From Sisyra terminalis (lineage: Eukaryota; Arthropoda; Insecta; Neuroptera; Sisyridae): a DNA stretch of 64,000 nucleotides. The translations under genes were made by a program, and so were the position numbers. The DNA lies in assembly GCA_958496175.1 (NCBI GenBank), contig OY292275.1, positions 54,451,701 through 54,515,700 on the forward strand. The letters are read 5' to 3'. A model generated the notes under the pieces. That model was not told the DNA's origin. It did not search any database and saw only the letters and a list, made by a program, of their open reading frames with translations. Of this stretch, positions 11,845-24,900 are shown in pieces (the stretch's first letter is position 1; the number at the start of each line of letters is the position of its first letter).

Positions 11845-12540
11845 TAGAATTCAATGCCTATTATGAATATTGAACTATTTAAACTTGCATAACCTTATGC
11901 CGGACAGATAGAGCTAGAAGGAAGAATTTATAATCACACAAAAATCAAATTTGTTCTTTAGATTGTGATACCTAAGACTTAAATTTGGGATGAAAATATT
12001 CAACAATTTTATTCCTTACTTAATAAATCATCTTATAATCATTTGGATGCCAGGATATGCTTTCATTGGAGGAAATATGGAAGTAGAGTTGGTAGGTATC
12101 AATGAAAGAATCAAATAAATGGTATCATTCATGGATTCAATACTATTTATGATGCACAAGTGTACAGCGCTGAATCTTTTAACTTAGAGGACTAGACAAT
12201 GTAAACAAAAAGAAGTTTTATGAAGATTATGGTAAAGGAACCTTTCAGGAATTTATTTAAAAAAAATAACTTAACCTAACATGGAAGATAGGAAATCAGG
12301 GTGCTTGTAGACCAACCAGCAAAATTATATCACTGAAAGAAACATTTTCACACCACATGAATAGTTGCCGACTCAACGGAATTCCAAAAATATATTCCTC
12401 TAATTATAGAAATCTGCTTTTTAAATCGAATTTAAACTAGTAACTTTCCGTTACACAGTCCAACACAAATGGTAAAAATTGGCAATTGAATGAAATCAAA
12501 ATTGTAATTAAAATCTTACAATTAGTTGGTTCAAATTTTA
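11845..12540 (+). pseudogene. Decayed retroelement with RNase H remnants, direct copy 1
   Basis: About 690 bp that recur, diverged, at 14390-15785. A frame near 12043 reads IWMPGYAFIGGN, a worn VWVPGHxGIxGN of RNase H, and near 12133-12165 a worn DGSKTxxGAGV is recognisable. On this strand the DGSK-like motif lies after the WVPGH-like motif, opposite to a normal RNase H, so the domain is rearranged or two copies are joined. The copy ends in the dispersed repeat beginning CAGTCCAACAC. This copy lacks the two insertions present in copy 2. Confidence 0.45.
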
Positions 12541-12564
12541 TTCAAGAGTAACTAATTAATTTAA

Positions 12565-12930
12565 ATTGAAATGGTTAGAAAAATACCCGAAGGAATACAA
12601 ATTCGGGTTGTAGGCTCATGGAATTTCACAGGGAAGTAACGCAAATTTGCTACCGAAATCATTTTCAATATTAATCCAAGTGGATAAGAAGTTTATGCAA
12701 ATTTCAATAATTTTAAGTTTTCCAACTGGTACCTAAGAAGAATGGAAACAAAATAAGATGATAAGGGAGGAAGTGGTACCAAATCCCTGTTTAACAGTCG
12801 AAGATCTATTCCTTATCAATCATGGGCGACCAACTAAGTACTAAAGTACTAAAAAGTTCCCAGAAACTTTCAAAAAAGAAAACTGTATTTTGCGACACGA
12901 TAATGCAAAATTCGTCTGTACAAAAAGTAC
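12565..12930 (+). pseudogene. Mariner/Tc1-like transposase remnant
   Basis: A broken frame begins with an ATG at 12571 (MVRKIPEGIQIRVV) and, after several stops, reads LRHDNAKF at 12890-12913. HDNA is the signature around the second catalytic Asp of mariner/Tc1 transposases (usually HDNARPH). The first and last catalytic residues could not be placed. Short and badly decayed, so the family call rests mainly on that one motif. Confidence 0.35.
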
Positions 12931-14389
12931 CTGTACTTTAATATCATTTAACTCAATTAAACATTTAATTCAATTATTGTATTTTAATATCAAAAAGTTG
13001 AAGATCTTGAGGGTGATTATATCATTGTTTCAAAATTTATTAATTCTTTTTACCAAAGATTTGTAAACTATCCAGTTTCAGTAAGGAAACTATAAAAGTT
13101 AAAGTTATATTACTTCTAAAGTAATTTCAAAAATCATTTTTTCACTCATCAAATCTTTGATGTCCAACTATTAAATTATGGAGTAAAAAAATAATCAAGC
13201 AAAAATTTCCAAGTACGCAATAACTTATACATAAGTATGTCTCTTAAAAAAATTTAAATATATTAAAACAATTTATATTTTACGATTCAAGTAGTAAAAA
13301 AAATAAGTGTCTTCAAATCTTTAAAGTACCACTTAAAATACGAAGTGAAGAAAGATCTAAACCGCAACTGATGAATCATGCACATAACTTCTCTTAAATC
13401 AATCAAACCAAATCAGGGTCAATCTTCAACAAAAAAAAAAAATCTCTTCAACTACAAAATCTCAATCCAGTAGGTATAATCATTTTAATTATTTAATTGA
13501 AGATTGCAAAAAGACTTTAATCAAACCCGCATTTCTATCAACTTCATTAGCCGACATTTATTAATCGACGTCAATGTTAATAAAATATTACCGATATATT
13601 TGATTCTGTCATAAATCCGTCAGAATTGCAACCACCTCGTAAGTTCACATAGGTGTACAATGTACATATACAGGAAGGTTGATATATTCATCATCAAATC
13701 AATCGGACCGAGATAAAGAGTTTGGTTGTGGGTGGTCGGCGCCTTGTGTCGGCACAGGACGTCTTTCATTCACCAAGGTCCACAAATCCATTCCCTGCGC
13801 TCCCCCAATTGCAATACACACATCACAAAAGCTTCACCAGAAACGAACAAACGAAAAAATCCAAATTAATAATCTCATACAAAAGATTGAATGTATCGAT
13901 TAAACGAGGCAACATGACAGAAAGACGAGAGTCGAGAATTAACGTCACATTCCATTTGGGGATCGCACATAACATTTAATATTTTCCTGACGTTGAAATG
14001 TCACTCGAAATCGTAGGCATTTCAAATAATTCATTTGGACATATTGAAAATAATTAACTAAAGTGCCTCACCGATCTAAGCCAATTAATCTTAGATGCAT
14101 AAAGAAAGAACCTTTTATCTACCACTGTTATGCAATACTAAATACTAAAAAAAAATGCATTGGTTTAATCGGTAAATTAAGAGAAGTGGTAAAATACCGT
14201 TCAAAATAAGAACGAGAATTCTATTCATTCTTGATATTCTTCATGTAGATATTAAATGAATAAGTAAAACTGTGATCGAATTTAAACTAATTTGCTATAA
14301 AAACATACCTGAAACTTATCTAGAAAGTAGTAAAAAAAGTAAGAATATGACTTATATTGGATTTTACAGAAAGGTGGAATCCAGCAATT
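12931..14389. other. AT-rich sequence with a GC-richer segment at 13620-13975
   Basis: The 13620-13975 segment (GGTGGTCGGCGCCTTGTGTC and surrounding) has overlapping short open frames on the plus strand and no repeat partner in the window. It could be a small exon, UTR or regulatory element; no family recognised. Confidence 0.35.
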
Positions 14390-14672
14390 AGAATTCAATG
14401 CCTGTTAAGAAGAATAATGGGCTATTTGAACTTAGAGGACCTTGTGGAAAACAAATAGAGCTAGAAGAATTTAGTCACGCAAAAACCGAATTTGTTCTTG
14501 AAATTGTGATACCTAAGACTTGAATTTAGGATGAAAATAATCAAGGGTTTTATTCCTTACTTAACAAATCATTGTATAATTATTTGGGTGCCAGAATAAG
14601 CTGGCATCGGAGGAAATATAGAAGTAGATTAGGTGTCAAAGAAAGAAACAAATAAATAATATAATTCATGGA

Positions 14673-14942
14673 CAGGAGCGGATTCAGAATTTTTTCTGAG
14701 GAGGGGGGGCACATATCATCTTTCATTTGCAAGTGCGTGAAAGGGATCACGAAACAAATTCGCAATTCCAGCCAGAAATAGGCTAGAGTTTCACTAATGT
14801 TCTTTCTGTTATTTTATTCATATATTTTCACAACTTTAATAATTTAATTTGCTTCTAAGTATGTACTGTTATGGAATCTCCACAGTACACAAAAATACCC
14901 TGGGGGGCACGTGCCCCTGTGTCTCCCCTAAATCCGCCCTTG
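14673..14942. mobile_element. hAT-type MITE with 8-bp TSD
   Basis: Ends CAGGAGCGGATTCAG and, reversed, CAAGGGCGGATTTAG form the terminal inverted repeats. It is flanked by a perfect TTCATGGA duplication (14665-14672, 14943-14950). The paralogous retroelement copy near 12130 has a single TTCATGGA, an empty site. The element is GC-richer than its surroundings, with G-runs near 14703 and 14902. Confidence 0.9.
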
Positions 14943-15448
14943 TTCATGGATTCAAAACTATTTATGGTGCACAAGTTTGCACCATTACATTACCATTGCG
15001 TTACCATTCAGTGCTTTACAGCACTGAATCTTTTAACTTAGAGGACTAAACAAAAAAGAATTATTGAGAGGAAAGATTTTCAAAGATTATGGTCAAGGAA
15101 CCAATAAGGAATTAATTTCCAAAAAAAAAAAAAAAACTTAACTAGGTATGGGAGAAAGGAAGTCAGGGTGCTTGTAGATCAGCCAACAAGATAAAATCAT
15201 CTAAGGAAACATTTCCATACTACTTGAATAGTTCCCAACTCAATAAATGCGAAAATTACAAGAATCTGCTTCATATATTTAAGTTAAACTAGTAAATTCT
15301 CGTTAAATACTCAGCCCAACTCAGACATAACTGACAAATGATAAAAATTGGTAATTCTAACATTGATAAGTATTTTATTTATTTCCGAGTCACCATTAAT
15401 AAATTAATGGATAATAATATATGTCCTATGACTCAAATTCTTCTTTAT

Positions 15449-15490
15449 TACGACGCGTTTCAACAGTTTTTGGCTGTCATCATCAGGTAA
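15449..15490 (-). ncRNA. Hammerhead-ribozyme-like core (facing arm)
   Basis: The minus-strand reading repeats the motif of 15564-15606: CTGATGA, GACAG/CTGTT stem, GAAA, then ACG and CGT separated by CGT instead of CGC. The single loop substitution between the arms leaves every putative paired base unchanged. Same reservation about stem I. Confidence 0.33.
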
Positions 15491-15563
15491 TAATTATTTA
15501 TGATAAATTATATTTATATAATACATTATATTATTTATGATTATTTATAATGAAAAATAATCA

Positions 15564-15606
15564 TTACCTGATGATGACAGCCAAAAACTGTTGAAACGCG
15601 CCGTAA
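15564..15606 (+). ncRNA. Hammerhead-ribozyme-like core
   Basis: CTGATGA at 15568-15574, then GACAG/CTGTT able to pair as stem II around a seven-base loop, then GAAA at 15593-15596, then ACG...CGT able to close a three-base stem III, followed by A at the expected cleavage position. Order and spacing fit the hammerhead core. The partner strands for stem I are not convincingly complementary, so activity is doubtful. The same motif is present on the other strand in the facing arm. Confidence 0.35.
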
Positions 15607-15899
15607 TAAAGAAGAATTTGAGTCATAGGACATATATTATTATCCATTGATTTATTAATTGTGACTCGGAAATAAATAAAATACTTATCAATGTTAGAAT
15701 TACCAATTAATTGATAATTCATTGAAATCAAAATTGCAGTTGAAACCATAACAACCAATTGATTCAAATTTGAAACAGACAATGATTGTATTTCCCTCAC
15801 ACGTATGTGTTTACAATCTTTGTTCTTTGTCTATCCCGACATACATACTTTGCTTATTATTATGATTTCTATCTTTGATAGGGAACCACTTGGATATAA

Positions 15900-18403
15900 T
15901 TAAAGCAAAAATCATAAGGAACCATAATCATAAAGGACCGGCAAGCCGGGCAACTACCTGGGGCACCAAATTGAAGGAGCACCTAATCAAAAATAAAATT
16001 TTCTTTTTTCGCTATTTTTCGATTGATTTCTAACAAAACTGTATGTTTCTAGATATATAAAAGAGCAACCCTAAAACCGGCCCTGATTAACACTAGGACT
16101 TAATAGTCTTTTTAAGACGCAACACTGAGGATCTTTGAGAAAATACTCCAAGATATCAAAATAGAAATAAACAAAATAGAAAATTGTAACTTCTAAGAAT
16201 CAATTTAAAAATATGATCCCTAAATACATTTCAAATTTCTTTAGAACCTGTTTAAATAATCTTTGAACTTTAAAAATTTAAGAATTCTTTAAAAACTTGA
16301 TCCTGAAATTAAGGTGTTTTTTTTTTAATTTGTAAAGCACAAAAAAATGAATTTATGGTCATTTTTTCAATTTTATCAAAATTATTTTTTTGGCATAACA
16401 GGTACATTCCAAAAAATATCCATAAAACGATACCAATTACAACTTTTAGCGAAAAGTATCCAGAAATTTCTATCAACAACCGATTAAACTAGAATCATGA
16501 TTTCCTGACCAAAATCAATAAAAATACGAACTTCCAAGCTTGCTACGGTGATAATTTTTTTTTAATTTCCTACCATAAGAGGCCGAAACAACAGGTTGAA
16601 ATGTTTTTTATTTTCCAAATTTTCATTTGTTAACTCAAAAATTGAAGAAATTTCAACTTGACAATTGTTGAAGAGTATACCAAAAGAAGAGAAACTAATT
16701 CATGAAACAACTACTAATATATTACACATCGATGGTTTAAGGATTATGGTTCATTTCAAACTACAGCACAAAAAGGATAAAAATAGTTACTAGAATAAGA
16801 TCGGGATATTGTAGCACATTCCTGACGCTATATTGTACTAATGCAGAAAAGTGGGCCACCTTAACCATCAGGTGAAGTATCAAATGATAAAAAATCAAAC
16901 TAATATTCTATTTAAAGAGGAACTGAAGAAAACAGGAAAATTTCTAGTAAACATCCAATCCCTGACTAATGGGAACCTTAGAAGTGGATTGGCCAAAAGA
17001 ACTATACAATTTCGGGGGACAAATAGGTAAAAATAAAAATCAGTATGAACATTTTTATGAATGGCTAAAAACTCATAAATAAGTGAAATTTTATGAACTT
17101 CTGAATACATATCAGTTTTAATATGTTTAATGCCCTTATAGGTGGTATGAATCTAAATATGTAAAATAAAATTTATATTTAAATAATGCACTTAATTTGT
17201 TATAGTTAATAAGTATGTGACTTTAGGTAAATCCTTATAAGTAATTAAAAAAGTGGCAACATTTCTGGTAGTAATTGATTTCTGCAATTCAATTTTAAGG
17301 GAACGAAGTTCCCCGGGTTCTCTAGTAATATGTACATTATATCCATCAGGCGAAGCCGTTGATATCAAGAATAAATCAAAGAAAAAAAAATTTTCCTGGA
17401 TTAACGGAAATTTTTTTTTAATAGAAATAGCAGGCTTATGGAATAGATTACATTTCCTATATTGATTAAAATACATTGAATATTTCACAGTAAAAATGTG
17501 GCTTTAAATACTTTAATCCCTTGCGTAACATTTCTACCGGTTTTACCATGAGCCTATTTTCATATATTGATAGATCAACATTTATTGATACCAAATATAA
17601 TTTATGTAATCGACGCCACATTCCTTCAGATGAAAATTGAAAAACATAAAAAGCCTATGTTTCAATGGTAAAAATTGTGATAAATTTGATTCTGTCACGG
17701 CCATATAATTAGCTGCGTTTATTCGTTCATAAAACAAATCAGTCCGATCTGTATTTTAATTTATTGGCCGGATTTTTTCGAAAATTTTTCCAACCGTATC
17801 GTATCGTATGGCATGCACTAAACCCGTAACCACATCGTGGATGGCTGGAAATCATCATCGCCATCCGACATGAAAATAAATTTCTCAAAAAGCAAACCAT
17901 GTAAAGTCACGCTACGTCTGCGAATATCATAATCATTACATTTGACTTTTTATTTCGATGTAATTTCAAGTGAGTGCATGTATTTTTAATTATCTGCACA
18001 ATATTTATAGTACGACCATAATAAATTGCACATGAAAACCAAAAAAAAAATGCAACCTTACCTTAATCATTGGACGACTGCATTTGCAAACTCGAAATTT
18101 CAATACAAAATATTCCCCTGTACAACTTCCATGTAGACCATTTAACTTTGAATAAACTTAAAACTTTAAACTTAAAAACAATTCTAATTTAAAACAAACG
18201 AAATCTACAACTTAAAACTGTAAAAACTGCAATTTCCAACCTCCATTTTGGACATTGGAAATTGACGAAAAAATCGCGATCGACATAAAACAATATAAAA
18301 CACGAGAAACGCGATAAACACGAAAAAAATGAGCAAAACAATCTTACGAATAGTTTTCACACATTCCACCGGGATATCGAAACTTTAAAACTTTAAAAAA
18401 TCA
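15900..18403. other. Mostly AT-rich; possible TTAA-type element and a unique block
   Basis: TTAAGGTGTTTTTTTTTT near 16312 and GTGGGCCACCTTAA near 16852 could be ends of a decayed relative of the GGTGGTCC fold-back family. 17580-18010 is higher-complexity, non-repetitive sequence that may be regulatory. Confidence 0.3.
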
Positions 18404-18699
18404 AAAAAAGCCATTGACATAAAGCGTCTTTGACTTCGAAAACCGGACATTAAAACAAATGAATAATTATAATGAAACGCAAATGGAAAGGGACGCCGAT
18501 GCGACACCTTGCGACAATTAAAGAAATGAAAAATTTTCGCAGGACTCTTCAAAACATCGATATCAATGTTACAATATTAATAAATTTAAAGGTTTTTTAT
18601 GATGCAAAAATTAATTTTCTTTTCCAAAAGATTAATTTAGAGTTCTGTTGGTGATAAGTAGGTATATGAAAATATAATAAATCAATAAATATTTTAGTT
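18404..18699 (+). repeat. Tandem duplication, unit 1
   Basis: A ~296-bp unit repeated immediately downstream with roughly 90% identity by eye. It includes a short frame (18472-18654, ATGAAACGCAAATGG start) that is conserved as a 60-residue reading frame in both units, but no known protein family is recognised. Differences between the frames include length changes near the C-terminus, so neutral drift cannot be excluded. Confidence 0.8.
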
Positions 18700-19001
18700 A
18701 AAAAAGTCATTGACAAAACGCGTCTTAATTTCGAAAACCGGACATTAAAAGAGGTGAACAATTATAATGAAACGCAAATGGAAAGGGACGCCGATGCGAC
18801 ACCTTGCGGTAATTAAAGAAATGAAAAATTTTCGCAGGACTATTCAAAATATTGATACCTATGTCACAATATTAATAAATTTAAATTTAAAGGTTTTTTA
18901 TGATAAAAAAATTAATTTTCTTTTTCAAAAGGTTAATTTAGAATTCTAATGGTGATAAGTAGGTATATGAAAATATAATAAATCACAAAAATATTTTAGT
19001 T
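18700..19001 (+). repeat. Tandem duplication, unit 2
   Basis: Second unit of the pair, about 302 bp. Its reading frame (18767-18949) starts with the same residues MKRKWKGTPMRHLA and gains a two-codon insertion LN-type near the middle. Both units end with GGTATATGAAAATATAATAA and ATTTTAGTT. Confidence 0.8.
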
Positions 19002-22000
19002 TTGATATTTGTTTCAATTCTTCAATTGAGTCGGTGATTTTGAAAAAAAAATAAATACTTTTGGCTTAGAATTATTAAGAAGAATGAATTATAAATAATA
19101 CTTTTTATTTTAACACAATTTTTTTCAGTTATACCGATTTAAATAATAATAAACAAAAGATGCTTAAGTTATTAGCATTCGATTACTATTGACAATTATT
19201 GATAAATACACGACACTCTCCATCCTATACTATCTATAATAGCCAATTGCATTTTATTATGAGATTAAATAACCGGTGTTAAATGTACATTGTACATAGT
19301 AAAAATTATACTTGTATTATACATTACTATGAATGAATTCGCACTAAATTTTCGTTCAACACATTTTTAGATATCTAAGTTGATAAATGTAAAAATGAGT
19401 TGGTCATGAGATCTTTGAACCCAACAAAATCGCATGAATGTAAACCAAGTATAGTACATTTGAGAGCTATCAGAATAAAGTATTTTAGTTACTTTAAAGT
19501 ACTTTAATTACATTAAAGCAAGGGTGTCGTCTAGGTACATGATTTTCTGGAGGACCAGATTTAAGATTTTTATTTCCTTAAGAGATCAAAGAAAATGTGC
19601 AGTATCAAAGCAATAGCAATAATTAACCATAGATGGCTTAAAATTTACCAAGTTTGCGAGTCGGATGAAGAGCCTTCAAGGGCTGTATTTTGGACAAGCT
19701 TGCTTTAAAGTATCTATGTTATCTAAAGTTCTATAATTTTATGGCAAAAAGTAAATAGTATCGTAAAAACTTTTAAAAAAAAAACGATATCTTTTAACGT
19801 AAAAATTATCTTAGATAACGAAAAGTTACATAGATATCGAAAAGTATCTAAGATAACCAAAAGTACATAACAATATAAAGTTTAAAGGAATCAAAATGGG
19901 GTACCTGACTACCTGGTTGTACAAAATAATTTTTACTTTGTTTTTTTTTTATTTGACAAATTTTAACTGTTTTATTTTTATTTTCATATATTTTTCTATT
20001 TTATTTATATAATTCAATATATACCTCCTTTATTAATCTTTTATCGCATTTTAGCGATAAGTAGTAGTAGCATGTTATGTTTACAGACGTTTAGAGATAC
20101 ATACTTTTCTTTTTCTTTAATTAATAAAGATATACATAATCTGATTACCTAATAATTTTACCTAATACGCTACGAAACTTAGTGCATACAAAAGTATATT
20201 TTTAAGTAGCCTGAAAATAGCTTAAGATAAGCATTAAAGATGTGTTATTTTAAGAGTGACTAGATACCTAAAGTAACTTTGGATACTTTTTAGAAACGAA
20301 ACTTATCTAATATCTAGATAATTTCCATCGTTAAAATCTCTAGAACAGAATATAGAAAAGATTATCTAAAGATCTAAAGAATCTAAGGATTTCTTTCTAC
20401 CTCTCTAAACTTTCAACTGAACAAAATTTACTCATTTACCTAATTCAAAATCATCTGATTTTTCGTGCAAAGCATCATAAAAAAGACTAATTTTGCGGTG
20501 CATTATAAATGCAATGAATATCCTAAAAAAAAATCACAAGAAGTGCTAAACTACATGCAAAATATTTTACCTCCTTTTTTTGCTTCAATCAATAAAAATT
20601 ATCAAAGTATCTATATGTTTTTTTAATGTTCCCATTTAAAACATTTCGTGGTCTGTTGAAACGTTTTCCAGGATAATTGAGTTTGAAAGAGTTGAAAAAT
20701 CTTTGGAAAGGATTACAGATGGTTTGGAAATGGTGACATTTGATTTAAAAAGAGTTTAAATTACATTAACAAAAGTTATTAAAAAAAGCAGTACCTATGA
20801 TTTACAATGTAAACCCTCTAATGCAAATCTTACATTATCAATAAAATTAATTGAAAAAAGGGTTGTAAATACAACATGAATAACCCTTACAACAAAGATC
20901 CCCAATGAGGGTGAATTATCAAAGTAAATTAATAGATGTATGGTAAGTGTTGTAACATCGAAAACATTGTCACATATTTTATTTTTCTTACAACTATCAA
21001 CAATTACTTTTCTATATTGTTCCTTAACAATTTTTAAGCTTTAAAAAATCACCAGCTTAATAAAAATTATTTTCCTTAAAATTTATTTCCTTAGCTTTGT
21101 ACTAAGTTTACTGCCTCATTCGTCGACTAAATACCTTCGTTTACTACTTCGTTTTTTTCACCCTCTATCAGGAACCTTAAATTAGTGGAAACATATTTGT
21201 GGCGCTAATAATATGCTTATAAGAACAAAAACTTAAACATTTTGTACTGTAGTGACCCGGTTTTGGGTATATGTAACATTATTTAAGAGTGTTATTGTGT
21301 ACCGCGGACATGGATAGCTGGGGACCCTAGCATCACAAAACAAAAGTAGGTGTATTAAATTTTAAACTATTTATACTTTTTAAATTAAAAAAACCATGAA
21401 CAGCAAGCATAATTTACTACTTTATTTATCACTTATATTTTTATGATTCTTATTAACAATTTTTTCTCGACTTTTCAAACTTACAAGTTCTTTCTCTCCA
21501 GCTAGGAATCCAATTAGATAAAATAATTTTTAACTGCTCTTCAGTGTTACTATAATCAGCATTAAAATACCAAGTAACATAAATTATTTCAATAGCTATA
21601 ACTCTTGATGATTAGCAGTCGTCGACATTTTGACGACTAAATCCTGAATTCGAACACCATTAGGCTATTTTTAAACCATATTTTCATATAAACGTTAAAT
21701 TTCTAAAAAATATTTCACTGCAAATATAGTGCATGTAAGTCGCCAACAATTAATAATCTTAATGGCTTTAATGCTACTAATACCAATAAACAAGCATACT
21801 ATTTACTTAAAACTTAAGCCATTAGTTAAGTTATTGAATATCTTTAAGATAATCCCAATAGTATACTTCAAGGAAAACTTTTGAACTTTAAAATTGAACT
21901 TACAGTCAAGAGATATTAACAAAGTTCAAATGTCTGCACTCAAAACTTTGATTATTACCACACCGACTACTTTATCGATTATTTTCATTGCGTGTTTAAA

Positions 22001-24399
22001 CATTAATAAGTACTTCAATGACCTTGACATAGACCAATTTAGTAGAAAGCTCACATTAAAAAGCTCAATAATTTTGGCTGAATTTCAAACACTTATTTCC
22101 ATATCTACTGTTTAACATTTGCATTATATTTCTTTGAGAAAAAATATTTCTTTTACCTTTTAGTAAAATTATATTGAGTAACTACTAATAAATTGAATTT
22201 TCCTTTCATTCATTCTTTGGAACATGAGGACCATGGATAATGGATGCGTAACTTCTGCAGATTTTGTACATACCTAAAACAAAGAAATGCATTAATAGAA
22301 ACAAAAAATTTACCACTTTGGACTTAAAATTAAATGAGAAATCATCTACTTTAAAGTAGATCCCTTTCCCTCCGAAATGCTAACCGCAACTAAACTAATT
22401 TATAAATCAAATTTTCCATTAAAACTCTAATTTCGCACTAAATTCCAACATTCTTAATTCAATTTTCCACGAATTCATTTCTTAATTCATTGTAGAGTTG
22501 GGATATCCAATTTTCATTCATCTAAAGATATTAGTATCAAGCATTTATCTAGAAAACAGTTTTGATTCAAAATTTGGCAATCAATTGAAAACCGCATTGT
22601 TTTCTTGGCACAAAACACCTCAACAATACCGCAAGAAAGATGAGAAGAAAAAAAATGTACGTGAAACACTTTGGATTTTATATGGATGATTCAAAACTAA
22701 GTGCACATATTTTCCAAGTGGATTCATGGGACTAAAATCATACTTTTGCCATGGATATTTCTTTTATAGTAAACAATTTAATCAACATTTTAGACTATCA
22801 ACCAAGGATATTTTTTATTCGATCAAGAATAGTACTTATTTCTCCGTCCTTAACACCAAAGCAATTTTTCTTGGCTCAATTTTATTCGATGAAAACAATT
22901 CAAGAAATTGAATCACGTTTCATCTGAAAACGATATAATGCAGTGTAATGATTTGAAAATTTCTCCATTGTTTCATTGTATTCTATTCTGTAGGAACTAC
23001 TAGAAAAACTTGTCTATACAAGCCTAGAAAAATCAATTTCATATTCGATGACTCACTTCATGGAAAAAAAAGGAAATTTGTAACGCATGAAAAAATTGCT
23101 CCCACATACTGATCCCTACTTTCCCGTCTATCATAATGCACGTGAAACGCGATAATTAGATTCCAAAAATCCTGAATAATGCACGTCTCTCTACATAATA
23201 TGAGAGTTGTCCTAATCTATTGTTAAGGTTCATTTTAATTCCCTCACCCTTACAATGATGGGCGTCTTTTCTATTTGCACTGTTACGATATTTTTTTAAT
23301 CCTCATAAAAGATCAAAAGGGATGAATGTTCCTATGTTGGATCCATCGTACACCCTTGTTGATCAGAGGGTGGATTTGACTGACAAGAAATGGGGAATTT
23401 CAAATATTGATTAAACACAAATATGAAAAGGAACGTTTTTGAAACTAGAAAATAATTCATGACTTGTACGAAAAGTTTTTGTATTTTATTTGCACGAGTT
23501 GTTTGTTGGAGGGTGAAGATGGGGCTCGATTGTGTCAATATAGGTGGTAGCATTTCATCCCGTTGGTCCTCGAAATTTCGGCTTTAATTTCTATTTGTTT
23601 AGATGTTAAATTCGATGGATATACGAAGAAAAAAAAACGATGATGTCATTGCATCAAATTTATCTATCAAGTGCCTTTTAAGTGTTCCTTTTTTTTAAAT
23701 TAATTTCTATAAAAATATTTTTTTAATTCAAAACAACAGCGATAAGGTCTTCTTCTTTCGTTGATATTTTATTGCAGTTTGAGTCATTGTATTCACAATC
23801 GTTACATAAATAAAACCAAATGATTAATGAATACTAAATTCAACTTAAAATTTATGCGAGGGTTTTTTTTTTCTGTGGAATAAAGATTCAAAAAAAAATA
23901 CTAACTAAGTGATAAATAGTGATTTTAAAATTACATAATGGCTTTTAAAGATATACTTAATGGCTTCTTTTACATATTTTTTTAACTTTAAATGTTTAAC
24001 GGTTATTTCTGAATTTTATCTTCAAAGTCTTCGAGAGATTCATTTCTTTAAGTAAACAGAGTGATTTAAAACTCAGTTTATATATTTAGGGGAAAATATG
24101 GGATTTAAAATACATCCTTTTCGATTAATAAGAGAAGAATTAATTTACGTAAAGATGCAAAACTTAGTTTACACCTAAAAAGATTCAAAATTTTAGTTCG
24201 ATAGAAAAATTTAAACTCCAATGACTAGGCAATCTAAAAACTTTTAATAACAAGGCACCAAAGTATTATTCAAAGAATCTACAAACATAGTTTTGTAGAG
24301 AATTGAATGCTCTACAAAAAAGTTATCGTAGTATTTTTTGATAAGTTCACTTTTTATCTAATCCACATACTAAATAGAATGGAGCAAATTTGACCCTTT
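19002..24399. other. Long AT-rich gene-poor stretch
   Basis: No convincing coding sequence on either strand. Between about 19690 and 20400 the words ATCTAAGATAACGAAAAGT and relatives recur in both orientations, suggesting a decayed inverted-repeat element. The rest shows only homopolymer runs and short frames. Confidence 0.4.
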
Positions 24400-24900
24400 A
24401 TTTTACACTTTAGCCAAATTTATTGCAAATGGTGGTGTGGGATAAAAGCTCCAAATGTCCTATCATGTAAGCGTTTAACTTGCAAACAGTAACTTTGGTG
24501 AAAAAATGTTTCCAATAAAAAATGAGCTTTACATTAATTCTAAGAAAAAAGGTTCTTACAAAAAAGTTAATTTTCCCTACCGTTTTTCTGATACGACACC
24601 AAAACCGTCGAAAAATCAATCAAAACAATTTTGGTATTGTACCGGAAAAACGGTTGGTAAATTTGAATTTTTCGTAAGAACAATTTTTCTCGGGATTAAA
24701 AAGAGGATTTTTTTTTATTAAGGACATATTTACGCCAGACGTACAGTTTCCGAGATAAAGACGTTTTTTTTTTTTCTATTTTATCAATCAGTATGATATT
24801 GGGACAGGGAAAAGAGTTTGAGAGTATTAAGAAATTCTCAAATTTCATACTTCGTGATATGAGAGCATTTTCCATTAAATACGGTAAAAAATAACGTTGA
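24400..24900. repeat. Decayed fold-back, core hairpin at 24535-24695
   Basis: TTCTTAC...TTTTTCTGATACGACACC and its imperfect reverse TTGGTATTGTACCGGAAAAAC...CGTAAGAA pair across a ~25-base loop, and weaker complementarity continues outward. CTCTACAAAAAAG just upstream (about 24310) is shared with the large fold-back elements, suggesting a worn member of that group. Confidence 0.45.

Larger units (their letters stand above)
15347..15707. mobile_element. Long hairpin element (near-perfect palindrome, ~150-bp arms)
   Basis: The arms from about 15347 to 15490 and from 15560 to 15707 are near-identical inverted copies around an AT-rich centre near 15527. It interrupts the second retroelement copy. 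Each arm carries a CTGATGA...GAAAC motif (minus strand 15449-15490; plus strand 15564-15606) resembling a hammerhead ribozyme core. Confidence 0.8.
14390..15785 (+). pseudogene. Decayed retroelement with RNase H remnants, direct copy 2 (two insertions)
   Basis: Diverged direct copy of 11845-12540. The same RNase H scraps are seen: IWVPE near 14582 and HGFKTIYGAQV near 14945. It is enlarged by a hAT MITE at 14673-14942 and by a long hairpin element at 15347-15707, each absent from copy 1. This gives an order of events: duplication or independent insertion of the retroelement first, then the MITEs. Confidence 0.5.

Noticed and set aside
13679..13979. Two overlapping plus-strand frames in a GC-richer segment
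   Set aside because: Two frames are open at once, no domain, no clear start context; noted only as a possible exon or regulatory segment.
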